From the NCBI GenBank assembly GCA_917880885.1, contig OU862913.1, forward strand, positions 28,157,286 through 28,221,285: a stretch of 64,000 bases of DNA. Reading direction: 5' to 3'. This stretch comes from Limnephilus marmoratus. Its lineage: Eukaryota; Arthropoda; Insecta; Trichoptera; Limnephilidae. A program made the translations under genes and the position numbers. Shown piece by piece: positions 11,201 to 26,200 of this stretch. The notes beneath the pieces were generated by a model that had not been told where the DNA came from, made no database searches, and saw only the letters and a program-made list of their open reading frames with translations. Within the stretch, counting starts at the first letter, position 1; every line of letters starts with the position of its first letter.

Positions 11201-14200
11201 CTATGATCTTCGCCGAAATTCGATTGTATTCACATACACCCCGGGTCATGGTTCATGGTAAATCGGTAAACTTCGGCAAGGATCGGATTATGTTGGGTGG
11301 GTGGAACACCGATTGGAGCCAAATTCTGGTACAAATAGCAAAATCGACGCGCTTTCGATGTTTAAATATCCATGGGAGATTAAAAGCGTTCTCCGTGATA
11401 ATATTAGTAGCATTATAAATATTGATAACTAATATTTTGAAATGATAAAATTAGAGATTCTGTAGATTTAAATTAGTGAAATTAAATTAGAGATGTTAGC
11501 GTCTTCAGTAACTGCACACGAACACACTGTGCGACCAGCCGCCCTTGGTTATCTTTTTCTTCTTCAATGGCTCTACAGCCCATTTCGAGCCTTGGCCTCC
11601 TTCAAAATAAGCCTCCACCGCCCTCTGTCCTCGGCCGCCGTCTTCCAATCTGCAACATGGAGTAATCCTCTTGCATCCTTCCTGACATCATCCTCCCATC
11701 TCAGTCTAGGTCTGCCCGCCTTTCGTTTACCTCCCGGGTGTCCTGTCAGAACCTTCTTCGGTACTCGTGTGCTTGACATTCGGTGCACATGTCCGGCCCA
11801 TCTTAATCTTTTGAGTCTTAAATGGGTGGAGAGTCTGGGAGCTTGGTAAATATCATAGAGCTCATTATTGTGGCGAATCTCCATGCCTCTCCCTCTCGCA
11901 CGGCTCCTAAGATTCTTCGAAGTACCTTACCTTACCTGTCAGTGTTCCCGCCTCACATCCATAGGCCAAGACCGTTCTGATAATTGTTTTATATAAGGTT
12001 ATTTTGGTTTTCCTATGTACGTTTCGGGGTTTGAACACTGGCAGCAACGCGAAGTAAGTTTTGCTAGCGGCTGTAATGCGCTTTCTTACTTCTACTGGGT
12101 CTTCATTGTCCTGCGTTATGATGGAGCCCAGGTAGGTAAACTCTTCGACCAAATTTCACTTTGTCTTTTATTCTGCGGTGAGGGGTTCTGCTTTGCATCA
12201 TGATTTTTGTTTTATTTTCATTGATTTGCAAACCCACCTCTCTTGCCGCAGTCTCCAAAGGGTCAAACACTTCTCTTACAGCCTGTACGGATCTTCCAAC
12301 AATGTTAAGGTCATCTGCGTAGCCAACTATTTGATTGCTTCTGTAGCTGATGTTTGAGTCGGTACTGATCATTATCTTCCTCACGACGTGCTCCAGTACA
12401 ATATTGAAACGGGTGGGTGCTAAGCCATCACCTTGTTTTAGCCCCTGGGAGACGTTAAAATCCTTCACCCTTGGTTATCAGTAGACGGACAGTAGAGGGC
12501 GACTTATTACTACTTTTATTTTTAAATTAATATTTTCGTTTGAAGGAAAATTAATTAAACCTTTACTTACTAGAATTCACTAATCTAGTAGGTAGAGGAA
12601 TTAAAATCTGATGAGGAACGATTCTTTTTATACTTCCGTATGAGCAAAGTAAAATTAGACTATCTTCGCAACATTATTGAATGAGACAGAAGAAAAAAAA
12701 TACATGACTTCGGAAGTCAATAATTTGTTGTACCAATTGACTTCCGAAAACTTAGACCAAAACCTAGAAATTGATGCTGCTAGATCCTCACGCACGCCCA
12801 TTAAACGCTTGCTTTGTTTTGTAGCCGCTCATTGCTTCTCTGACCGTGCTCACAGCCACCAGGTCCGTGTGGCGGACTATCGAATAGTTGGAGGAGTCCG
12901 CCTTTCTTCCTGGAATTCTACAGAGATAGGCAGACAGCAGTCGGAGGTTTGTTACTCTTTTTAAGCTTAATTTCAATTAGACAATATATATTTGTTAAAA
13001 AGCCATTTTCACACTCCCATTTTTCATATTTTTAATATAAGAAATTCGAAGGCCATAAGGTATCCATCACTGGTGTGAGAGGAGGTGATGTACTGCTAAG
13101 TAATGGTGTGACGGAAGGTGATGCACTCCTAAGTAATGGCGTAAGTTAAGGTGATGCACTGCTAAGTAATGGTGTAAGTTAAGGTGATGCACTGCTAAGT
13201 AATGGTGTAAGTTAAGGTGATGCACTGCTAAGTAATGGTGTGAGTGAAGGGGACGCAGTGCTAGGAAATGCATAATTGAAAATAAGATCGCTTACAAATA
13301 TTTTAGGTGTGTTACTTAAAAACTACAAGTATACCAACAGTTTGCGTTTAAAATAATGAAGTTACTTTACTCTACCGATACTTCAATTATAATACAGTCG
13401 GGAAACATGCCAAACGCGTGCCAAACATATGTTCATGGTTGACATATATCACATGAGACGGAGTCGCTTCTTCGACTTGTTTTTGTGTTCAACAGCTCGG
13501 CTGTGGAACGATTTGCCGGCTCTGTGGAACGATTTGCCCTGTGTTTCCTCTTTCCTGCAACATGTTCATTCCTTTCTCTTCTCAAAAAGACCCTCCACAC
13601 AGCATCTCGGATGACATAGGCCCTGAGGGTAATTATTTTCCTCAGGGTCTCCTGTACGGAGTTATGCAAAATATACATATTTTTTAATTTGTCTTTTCAT
13701 AATGAAGGCCTATGAAAACTGCTTTGAAATTAAAAATCTCCTATAAACTCCTTTTCGATAGTGGTTTTATTGTATAATATGGAAAATTAAATTCTATTAA
13801 AAATGATGGTAAAACATTTAAATATTTATGTCTTTATTTCATAAAATAACATAACACGCTTTTCGGCGATGTTTTTTCTTGAATAAATCAAAACATCAGA
13901 CATCTTGGCAAAGCATAGCATGACGAAGGGAGTGGTGCTGTTAAATGAAATTGCAAACCATTTGGATGTAAGTGACTGTTCTTTATATGCCTTAAAAATA
14001 TTATTGAAGAGTCACTTGCCTAAATGCTGATAGGGTAACTAAATTGTACTGTAATTGGAATTATTCTGTTGTACAATAATAATAAAAAAATAAAATAAAA
14101 ATAAATAAAACAGTCGGCTGTTTCTAAACGGAAATTTAAACCATGTCGCCCCCCACATAAGGAGTGTTATTGTTAGCGACCTAATCCCGAATTTTAGATG

Positions 14201-17200
14201 CCGTGGTGCGTCATATTTAGTTTATTTTTATTCTATTTTTAATATTCGGTTTTTGTGCGATTTTTGAAAATTGGGTAAATAAACAGAAAATTGGTAAATT
14301 TGTTCAAAAGCTGAAATGGACTGCGAATCAACATTTAACGGGAACTTTTCAACATTAAAAAAAAAAAACAAAATTGCGCTGAATGGCCATTTGATAACTT
14401 TTATACCAGATTTATTAAGGGCCTAATATTAACCTTCATTCACCATTGAATTTTTAAGGTGAGGTTGATTTAGAAGCACGAATTTAACTTCCATTTTACG
14501 ATTTTTTGACATCATGCTGAATCGCTAAGCGAATTATTAATATTCCGATGGCCCGATGAAGGGACTCCAAGGTTTTGCTTACAAACGATCCGACTTGCAG
14601 TGCCCTGCATGCAATCCTGTAAGCAGTTTTGTAAATCTGATGATGAGTAGATTTTTATGTTTTGCGGTTTTCTACGCTTATACATATACATTTCTTTTCA
14701 GTTATGCTGTACTATGAGAACTGAACTCCGTTGTTCGTTTTTGTACCGTCCTTCTCCCCATATAAGGGGTTGGACCCTGGACCGTGTCCCCGCCTACGTA
14801 CCATGGCCGGTCTTCTAGAACTGGTGGAGCTGCACCTGTTTGCCGCGCCACACCCCGTGACATGAAGAGGCTGGGGAGAAGGCTGAACGACATCCGAAAG
14901 CTGTCCGTCCCGCCTCCGGCGACCCGACGCTTCTCTCCCTAGGGTCTTCTTCATGTTTTCCACTTACTGTTGTCTAGGCACCACCGGCTAGCTGGCTTAA
15001 GGACGACGCTGCCGGTTGTGGGGAGGCCGGACAATCAGCCTCCTTCACTGTCTCGGGGACTGCCGGCAGCCAGGTTGCGGTGACACCGGTTCTTATCTGT
15101 ATATATGTTATTTTACTTGTTTCCTTCTTTTTAACGTACAGTGCTCGGTGCCGCCCGCCGGATTATGTATGGTCATGTCTCCCGCTGTCATGAGCTAATT
15201 ACTCATGACGGCTGCTGTCATTTTGATTACTTTATTTTTTTGTTGATGTTACTAACAACTTGTTCGACTGTCCATGAGGCTCACTGCTTTTGCATTGACA
15301 CCTCCATGGGCTTTAGAATTGTAGAGATTGACCATTACAGTACAGTCCTGTAGGCGCGCCCGCATACCGCCACCTAACACAGTATGAGGGGACATTGAAG
15401 GTCTAGATTCGTTACATTAAAAGTAGAGCCATTTATTCAAAAAAATTAGATTCTTGTGAGAACTCCGAAGGGGCGACCATAAGTTGCCTATACCGGGGTG
15501 GGACAGTGGTGGGTACTTCAATGATGATGAGTAGACCGTTTATGACACACAAAAATAACGTTGCAGGTGCGGGAAGTTCGTTTAGGACAGGAGTACGGAG
15601 CAAGTATCAGAAATTATCAAGACGATATCTCCATTATCGAGCTAACGACAAGGTTCACGTTCTCCGACACGGTGCGTGCAGTCTGCCTAGACCTGACAGA
15701 CACGGACCTGTACACCAGCCAGACCATCCCGGGCACTGTGGGCAAGGTGTGTAATCTTATTTAATAAGTGTGGAGAGTCTTGAGATTTGTACAGGGTAAG
15801 TTATACAGTAAAGTTGTATTGTCCAAATGTGAATAATTGTTATTGTGATGATTGCAGGTGGCGGGCTGGGGCCTCACGGAGTCGGGCGCCCCCTCAGACA
15901 GCCTCAACTTCTTGGGGGTCCCGGTGGTGGCGCGTGAGAAGTGCCTCGACACGCTGCCGTACGGCTACAAGTCATTTTTTACGTCAGATAAGATATGCGC
16001 GGGGCTCACTAACGGTAACGCCATTAATAATGCCATTATCAATATCATCTTTTTTTCTTTGCTCAGCACAGGAGGCCCTGTGCTGAGCTAATTAAAAATA
16101 ATTCCCCTCAGGGTGCATGTCGTCTTTATGAATGTTTTGTGGAGGGTCTTTTTAAGATAGGAAGGAGGGAAAGTTCTGAAAAGGAAAGGGTATGAGGGGT
16201 GGATAGGAACCTGAGGTAAGGAAGGAGAGGAAGTTCTGGGAAGAAAAGAAATAAGAAGGTTGGGTAGAAATCTAGGAGTCAATGTATCGTATGAAGAGTG
16301 TGGGACGTATGAAATTCATCCCTCCCACTGCAGTGCAAGACGATGTGTCGAGAGAGGCCGGCTAGAGAGGTCAAAAGGTCTACCTCAACCAGTTTCTCCA
16401 GAACTGTTTCGCCACACAAACCGATGGGCAAACGCATCTGACGGCCGGCGTGGTGTAAATAAATTTTATTCAAGATAATTTTTTTATTTTATTTTTATTG
16501 TTTTATAAGGTACAATCCCGTTAAACCGCAATTAAGCAGTTTGTCAACGGGATGTATATCTTCAATTACAATTTAAGTAAATATACATCATATTTTATTT
16601 ATTTATTAATATTTCAACGCCCTGATGGGCTTTTACAAACAGACAAAGTTTTCAATAAAAAATGTGAACTAGAAAAACTAAACATCACATGAATGGAAGG
16701 TATAAGATAAATTTTACTAAAAATAATGCATTACAAGACAAGGGAAAGTTTTTAAAATTGCAGATGGCATAAAAAAGTATACATTGTGAATATATAAAAT
16801 TTACATAAAAACAATTCTTGAAAACTCAAATCAAATGTCACAGTTCCGGCAACAGGTTTTTACATTGTAGATAAATATAAAAATATACAAACATATGCAT
16901 TGTGCTTTATGATTCTCCCTAAATATCAAAATATACCACATAAAAATATCATTCAAGTGTTTCTTAAATAATGGTAACTTTGTATTAAATATATCGATAC
17001 TTGAGGTGAATTTGTTTGCAAGTGTGTGAAATCGAGGAATAGGCGCATGTATGAGGTAGTTGGTTCCAGAATTATTGTTGCCGAATCATAGACATCCGTA
17101 TATATTCATATGTCAATGTTGTCGAATACTATGTTTTGCCTTGTCGCTTGAGTTGGTATCTTAAAGTCAAAGAGATGCAGAGGTCACAACAGTCTAATTC

Positions 17201-20200
17201 GGAGTGAATAATTTTAAACAAAAAAATTAGGCCAATTATTTTTCTTCTGTTTTCTAGGGAATGCAATTTAAGTGTATTCAGTAAGAATGTATATTTAATG
17301 TGTTGAATATGTAACTTGAAGTTAATAAATCGTAAAAATTTGTTCTGCACTCGTTCAATATTTTTTAGATGAATGTGATAATATGGGGACCAAACTATGG
17401 AATTGTATTCCAGCAAGCTGCGTACTAGTGACAAATGTACAATTTTTATAACGAATCAAAATCTTTTATAAATTTACAAAGCGTCTGATTATGAAATCTT
17501 CATGCCTTTGTTGGTTATTTGTTGTATGTGATTTATAAAATTTAATTGGGTGTCAAATATAACTCCGAGATCCCGGATGTCTTTGACTTTTTCTATGATT
17601 TTGTTATTTATTATGTATTTGAAAGATAGCGGGGTCTTGTTTCGACAAAATTTTAGTGTCTTACATTTATCGATATTGAGGAATAAGTTGTTTGCAACAT
17701 ACCAATTGTGTAATTTGTCAATGTTTGACTGTAGGATTAGGCAGTCACTTTTATTGGATATTTCTTTATATAATTTGATGTCTTCGGCAAAATGCAGAAC
17801 TTCTACATCGTCGGAACAACTTATGATATCATATTCATTAAAATTTTATTTGAAATATTTTCAAAAACTCCCGCCATCTGTGGTTCGCATAATAATAAAG
17901 ATTATAAAATTCTTTAAAGGATTTTTTATAGATGTCTCTATTCTTTTGCGTCTACGATTATCTAGAAAGATCTTAAGAAGCATGTATTTCGCGTTGTTGA
18001 CAAAATATTTTCATTTAAACTGAGAGCTGTAATTATGCTTGGAATGAGGAGAAAGTGTTTTTTTTTATATTAACTCCACACAGGAGGTCCTGAGGAAAAT
18101 AATTTCCCTCAGGGCCTATGTCATCTGGGATGCTGTATGGAGGGTCTTTTTGAGGAGAAGAAGGAATGAACATTGGTCTTGAAGAGACCCATGTTGTAGG
18201 AAGGAGGAAACACAGAGGCCGGCAAATCATTCCACAGCCGAGCTGTTGAACACAAGAACGAGTCAAAGAAACGACCCGTTCTCATGTGACAAATGTCAAC
18301 CGTATTCAAATGTTGGGCACGTGTTTGGTGTGTTTCCCGACTATGCACCGGTGTCGAAGGGATCAATGATGCTAGTTCCTCGGAGCATCTTCCATTGTAA
18401 TACCGGTAGAACAAGGATAGCTTTCCCACCCGACGCCTGTGCTCTAAATATTGCAATCCATCTGTTAATATTGGGGAATCTATCAAACGGACCGCCCGTT
18501 TCTGCACAGAGTCGAGGGTATTTTTCAGGTATTTTGGAGCTCCAGACCAGAGGTAGCTGCCAAATTCAACCGTGGGGCGCGATGGTGATTTGTACAGGGT
18601 TAACAGTTGTGTACTATCTGCAGTATCTGCGGGCCCTGTACAGTACGCCCAGTTTTCGGGAGGCTAACTTTACTCTGGCTTCGATGGAGCCCCCGTACCT
18701 GAGCTGGGATTTGTTTAAGCAGAGATTGTTTTAACTGATTTTTATTACGTGTTTATGTACGACAGTTCGCGCAATTCAATTATCCATCTATTTAACGTGT
18801 TTTCGAAACGAAACGTTAACGAAATTTAAATTTCGAATTTCATCCGATCTTTATGTTTATTTTTACAATTATCGACCATTAGGTCGATAATTGACGTGTG
18901 CATTTGAACTAAAGTTTCTCAATTAGAAGTATTAATAACAAAGACATCCATGTAAATTTCAATTAGTTTTGATAAGTTTTAATCCAGTAAATGACAACCG
19001 AAGCCAGCTGTCACATTGCATATTTAGTCATATCCAATGTTAGGTCACAAATGCTGCTAAAGCTGCTGTCTGATTTTGATATTTTGATTTAGGGTGTGTT
19101 TGTAAAACGATTATTTTAGTTAAATTAAGCAAAAATCACGTTAATATTGATAAATTGTAGACAATGAAAGTATCCTTCTAATTTTTAACAGTTACTTTGT
19201 GGTTAATGTTATTAAATATACTAATATACTGCGGATTTCATTTTCACACTATTGTTTGCAATTTAAAATTGAGATTGTAAAAATATTTTTGTTTCTGTGG
19301 TTACCAAATACGTCATAGACAACGTGTAGAAATCGAAAATATCCAATGTTGACTTGGAAAAGTAACATTTAGGGTTATTTTAAAGGAACTTCGTTCGAAT
19401 TCATTGACTATATAGAACTATAATCAGTTTGTAAGTCTCCATATTAAAATTCGGAGGTATAATTTTTTTAATGTTGGAGGAAAATATTCAAAATGGACAC
19501 AAAAATATCACGAGCAATCCGAAGCAAAAGTTAAAAATCGAGCTGTCGTTCCATTGGATAAATATATAGATTGTAACAATGAACACACATGACTTAATAT
19601 AGACCATCTCCACTTAGTAAACTGGACGACAAGCGGAATCTTTTGCCCTTTGCCACGGATTGGAGCAAATGCTTCAGGAGCCTACAAGGGTTCCTGATGT
19701 TCAGATTCATCGCTCCAATCTGTTAGACCTGTGTATTTTTTAATCACTGTACCACACGCTTACAAGATTGAAGTCACAGCGTCTTTAGGATCGTCCGACC
19801 ACTGCCTGGTGACGACATCAATCCTCGTAAACTTCAGACCACCAAACGAGAGGCTGAAGAAAAAAGTGTGACACTATAGGTCAGCAGATTGGTTCGGTTT
19901 GCGGGCACATTTTAATGCTTTCCCGTGGTCAGCTGTCTGTTTTCAGACTTCGGATCCCTCAAGATGTGTCCATGAAATTGGTGAAATAATCAAATCCGCG
20001 ATGGATGGCTACATCCAATCTACTGTTAAGGAAACTGGTGTAGGATCAAAGCCGTGGTTCAGTCGACAATGCTCTGAAGCAGATAATTCACAGTCATCTT
20101 GATGACGTATAGATTGCTAAGACGTAATGTAGACATTACGTCTTAATATTGAAATAATAGGCCACTTGTATGGATTTTATAACGACTTGTAAAAAATCGT

Positions 20201-23200
20201 GTGGATAGATTTTTTTACTAAGATTACGAAAATGTTACGCGTTGTAAAAATTTTTAGAAATATATATAATGATTTTTTATATTCTTGAATAAAACATAGG
20301 CGTAATTGCGTTTCTCTATAAAAACAAAAGATTTATTAACAATACGTATTTACAACTCTTAAAAATTATTTTATCGGTTAACAAAAGATTCACTTACCTA
20401 TAAAAACAAAAGAAACAACATTCAAAGCCCTTATTTCAGGTTTCTTTAATAAATAATAAATAAAAAAAGATAATATTTTCAGGAATTGTTAATCCAATAA
20501 TTCTGACAGTTATATTTTCCTAACTCGATTCATTTGTTCTGACATCTAGTGGGCCACTAACTAGCTCAGTACTTACTCAGTGACGCAGCAAATACAAGCT
20601 TAAGGAAAGCACTCATAAGTGGTTTTCTTTACATCCCCCCCCCCCCCCCCCCCCTAGGGAGAAACAATTGCAAAAGAGAATGCATGCAACTGTTCATTTA
20701 CTAGCAAACACTGGACACAGTTTTGTAATGTGGTAGAGGTTTGATTCTGCTTTCCTGTGTCCGGTATCAACTTCATAGATTGAATTTGAGACCTTCTTTA
20801 GAATTTTGTAAGGTCCAATCCGCAATTCCTCCAATTTCTTCCTATTTAGTCGATTACCGTTTTCCACGTAGACTCTGTCTCCCACTTCCAATTTATATTC
20901 TTCCCTGTGTATGTCGAATATATTTTATTATAGTTGTGTGATTTTATTGTGTTCTTAAGAGCTAGTTCCCTATCTCTTTTCAGGTCTTCACTTGTATGTC
21001 TTTATTTCAATTCAAGTGGTAGAATATTCACATTTTCGCCTTCCAAGAGGTATTTTGGAGCAAACTTGGTGACTGTGTGTTCTGTTTCATTATATTTTTC
21101 TACACATTTCTGTGCAATCGTAGTCCATGATGTTTTCTTATCACTTTCATTTATTTTACATCTTATCTTATTGACTAAAGTTTGATTTAGCCTTTCATTC
21201 AGCCCGTTTGAAAATGGTGCATCCACAGCAGTGAAAACCATTCTTATGTTCTCCTTCTTCAGAAATTCTTTAAATTATTTGGAATTTATACCAGGGTATT
21301 GGTCCGTTAATACCATATTAATATTGAATCCTTGTAACACATTTTTTATTAATTTTATAAAATCACTGGAGCTTTGATTTTTTGATGTGAAAATATAAGC
21401 GTATCTTGTGAAATGATCAACCAGAAGATGTAAATATTTCTTTGTTGGGCGTGACCCTCCAAAGCCTCCAATGGTATCAATAGATATAATTTCAAAGGGG
21501 CGTGCTGCTGGACCTAAATGTGACATTAAACCATATTTTGGCTTCCTCCTTGATTTGTTTTTTATACAAATTTCACATTCTTCACAAATTTGTTTAATGT
21601 TTTCGATGATATTCTTTGCTGTATAGAATGGTGTTATTTTATTTGTCATCTGGGTTCTCCCAATATGGCAGTAAGTATCGTGGACATTCGTTATTAGACT
21701 TTTGCTAAGTTGTTCTGATAGTACAATTTTTTTCCTTCTTTTATTCTTTTTGTAGTATATTTCATTCTCCAATATAAGTTTTCCATTTTGTAAGTCTAGA
21801 TTGGTGTGTTGGTCCTTTTTTATATCTTCTAGGTTTATTAAATTTACTACTTTTATAAAGCCATCAGTATTTTCATAAGGTTCTAGAACTGGATTTCTGC
21901 TTAAACAGTCTTCTTCTTGGTTTGATTTTCCTGGGTTATATTTAATTTTAAATTGATATTGGGATAAATAATACGTCAAATCCCCTAGTTCTTCGTTGGT
22001 TCTAGCCTTTATGTTCATATTTTCTAATGGTTTATGATCTGAGTAGACCGTAAATTCTTTTCCCATAAGCCAGTGTTGCCAATATTTCACAGCTTCTTTT
22101 ATTGCCAGACATTCTAGGTATATTGCTTTCTTCTTTTTTTGAGCTTCAGTCAATTTTTTTGAAAAATAAGCAACCGGCTTACAGTCCCCGTTTTTATCTT
22201 TTTGTTTCAGCACTGCTCCCACTCCTTTGATACTACCATCCGTGTAAATGCTTATTGGTAGTTCAGGGTCAAAGATATTCAGAAGTGGTTCTGAACATAA
22301 CAATGCTTTTATTTTATCAAATGTTTCCTGACATTCTGTGGACCATATGAATTTCACGTCTTTCCTTAATAAATTGTGTAACGGGTTCAGGATAATCGCA
22401 CTGTGTGGCACAAATTTATGATGAAAATTTATTTTTCCTAGGAATGGGCGTATATTTTTTTTGTTTCCGGAACTGGAAAGTTTTTGACAGCGGTTAAATA
22501 ATCTTTCAGAGGTCTGATTGAATTGTTTTCTATTATGTGACCTAAATATTTTGCATAATTTTTTGCAAAAGTACATTTCGAAAATTTAAGTCTAAAACCT
22601 TCTGTTAGAATTGCCTCCATTAGTCTCAATATATGTTGCATATGTTCTTCAAAAGTTCTTAAAAAAATTAATGTCATCTATAAAATTTACTGCAAAACTG
22701 GAGAGTTTGTATTTTCTTATGATGTTGCTCAATATTCTTTGAAAAATGGCTGGGGCCGTCCTCAACCCAAACGGAAGACACGTCCATTGAAAATGACCTT
22801 CTTGTGTAACAAATGCAGTTTTATATCTATCTTGAATTTTCAAAGGAATTGATCAAAATGCCGAATTTATGTCAAAAGTAGAAAAATATTTACAGTTTAC
22901 GGTTTTAACCATCAAATCCTCAATCAACGGAAAAGGTTGTGATTGAGGGACGACAATTTTGTTCAATTCTCTGAAATCTATACATAACCTTGTTTTTTGA
23001 TCATCTTCTTTTTTATATGCCATAGTTACTGGAGCAGCAAATGGGCTATAAGATTCCTCAATTAAATTCTTCTCTAATAGTTTTGATATTTGATATTCTA
23101 TTTGTCTTCTATCTTCTGCTGTGCATCTGTATGGACGTTTGTAACAGTATTTATCCACCATCAAGTCAATATGAGCTTCATAATGTTTTACAGTACCGAC

Positions 23201-26200
23201 GTCGTATTTATCTTTGGTTGTATTTTTCTACCAACTTATCAATTTCTGATTGTTGATATAAATCTAGATGGTTTATTATCAGTTCAAATCCATCCGTGTT
23301 TATATGTTCGTTGAAATTAATTTCACCTTTGTTTATGTTTTTGGTGTCTTGTTCCTCTATTTTACCTAGTACATCAGGAATTTTGATATTTGTTATATTT
23401 GAAGTATCATTTTTTGAGTAGCTATACTTTTTTAAATCTTCATTTGAGGTCGCTTCTTCTGGTTTGTTACATTGTATGATCTTTAATTCTTCCTTTTGCA
23501 TTAATTTGAAATTTTTGATATAATCCAAACCAATTAGAAAATCGTAATTAAAATGTTCATTATCTACTACAAATATGTCCACAATTCTTTCTTTATTGTA
23601 AATTTTTATTTTTAGTGTAACCATACCTATTGTTTTCTTCTCACCATTAATAGTCTTCAAGTTAACTATTTGTATATCACTTGTACATGCTCTTGGCTGT
23701 ATCTTTAATAATTTTGCATTAATTAATGACACATTTGATCCCGAATCATAAATTCCAGAAATTTTTAAAGTATCATTATTTAATAGTAACTCGACTTTTA
23801 TAATAATAATTGTTGGATGATTTCTATAGCGCCATTTTCGTGAGAAAATCACCTCAAGGGCGCTTACTAATGGTGGCACTTCTAGTTTTTTGGATTCTTC
23901 TCGTTCAGTTCAACTTCCAATTCAGAGTTATTTACCGTTTTTACAACTGCTTTTTTATTTTTCTCCTTAAACCAGCAATTTTCCTCAAGATGGTAACGTT
24001 TCCCCTTTTTCTCGTTAACACAGATTCGGCATGTTTTTTTTTTCTTCAATTTCTTTGGATTTAGCATCAGAATACATAATACTTTTTTTTCATACTTATT
24101 CTTCCCAACAAGATCTTCCAATTTTCCTATTTTATTGTAAAGATCTTCCGTTCCTTGTAAAATTTCTCTGTCAATTTTATCAGTCACATAATTAGGTAAG
24201 CCAATGCTATGAGGTCGATAAGTGTCCCAGTATCAATTGATTTCCTTACTTGCAGCAATAATTTTTCTTTTTTTAAAGCATACTCGAGCAATGAACCTGC
24301 TTGATATTTAAAGGCGAGAGCATATCTAATGGGTGACCATTCTTTGTTTGCAAAAGTATCACAATTTTTTTTTCCCATTTGTCCCATTCCGATTCCACTG
24401 TAAGTTTCGTTAGCATGCAGCTGTACCACTCTACACCGGAGTGTTCCAAAAAATGTTTTAAAATTTCAATTTTCTTTTTGTCTTCGTTGATTTGGAAGCG
24501 TTCACATTCTTTATTAAAATCTTCAATCCACTGGTTCGCATTTGAGCTTCTGCCAGTGAATTTGCCAAGCATGAAATCCTTTGCAATTTTCTCTAAATTT
24601 TGAGTTTCAGATTTTGTTTGTTCACTTTCAAGCAATTTCTCTAACAGTTTTTCCAGCGTTTGACTTGATCCACTAAGTATAGATTCAGCTTTATTTGTGT
24701 TTTCCATAATTTCTTCTAGGTAAATATCATTAAACTGTAAGTTTTGTTCTGTATCTAAATATATTTTTGACATATCACCCGTCAAGGTTATCCATATTTT
24801 CCTTGTTTGATGTCTTTTATTTAATGATTTTTTTACCTTATCATAATTTGGAGTGTTTGTAATTCCCTGGTGTAGATTTGTAGGTTGGGATTTGTGTGGT
24901 ATTCCATAAATCCGTCCATCAGGTGTAGCGATCGAGGTTATGCATATGACGTTTGATTTTCCATCTGCCGCTGGACTCACAGCAAAATCAAACCTCAATT
25001 TTACCATTTTTCGTGAAATAGTTAAGTATAGAAAATGTTGTTTTAGGGAGGAATGCAGATCCCGCCAATGTGGGGGATTTTAATAAAAGTGCACTTTCTA
25101 GATGAGAAAAGTGTGGAAAAGTTGAATAAAAAAGAAATTAAGGCGCGCTCGGAAAAATTGAGGGAGATACAGCCGTTTAAAGAATGTATGAAATGACACT
25201 TCGTGAACTCATACTAGGCCATTTTGTTACTATAATGTTGGTATCTCAGACTTGCTATAAACGAAGGTTGATACGATTGTAGCCAACTTTATGTGATAGA
25301 TGAAGCGCGTAATTATGAAATTTGTCTAGCGGACTTTTTTTCAACGATTTTTTAAACTGTTTATCACCTTCCAAATTAAAGTAACCTAACCTAAGACTAC
25401 GCTAAACATGGTTTGTGTAACATGGTTTGGTCTGTGCCCCTTTATAACGCCCACTCGCGTCAACGCAAGAAAAACATCCCAGTTTTCAAATAGTTTAGCG
25501 GCTACGCTAGGTTTGTGTAACATGGTTTGGTATGTGCCCCTTTGTAACGCCTACTCGCGTCAACGCAAGAAAAACATCCCAGTTTTCAAGTAGTTTAGCG
25601 GCTACGCCAGGTTTGTGTAACATGGTTTGTGACCATTATTAATTCTGTACCTTCGTTTATAGCAAGTCTGAGATACCAACATTATAGTAACAAAATGGCG
25701 TAGTATGAGTTCACGAAGTGTCATTTCATAGATTCTTTAAACGGCTGTATCTCCCTCAATTTTGCCGAGCGCGCCTTAATTTCTTTTTTATTCAACTTTT
25801 CCACACTTTTCTCATCTAGAAAGTGCATTTTTATTAAAATCCCCCACATTGGCGGGATCAGCATTTCACCCTTGTTTTATAATGATTTTTTATATTTTCG
25901 TTATTTGTTTTTGGGGTGTTATGCCGTGTTGCGCTACCTCCTTCTTTAGCCAACGTTTCGGACATCGTTGCAGTGTCCATCATCAGGGCAGATCCAGCAG
26001 ATCCGGAAGATATGTAATTTTTAGTCGTGAAGTGTGTGCTTATTTACTTCGAAGCGATACCGTGTCGCCAGCACCACTAACTTTCACCAGTACAAAATAA
26101 TCGTGACAAGCAGTGGCATCATCGCCGCGGAACGGAATAGAAAGTTCAGTAAAACGTGGTATTTATGCTAACCAGGGGCAAGTCCGTTTGCGAGATGCCG

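Noticed and set aside
11493..11849. 118-residue plus-strand ORF
   Set aside because: Antisense of the RTE-like LINE C-terminus.
13067..13273. Minus-strand ORF rich in His and Leu
   Set aside because: Follows from the 33-bp minisatellite.
14702..14963. GC-rich ORFs on the minus strand
   Set aside because: No known motif; composition suggests an unclassified repeat.
17550..18023. 157-residue plus-strand ORF
   Set aside because: Mostly antisense of the LINE reverse transcriptase; no independent domain.
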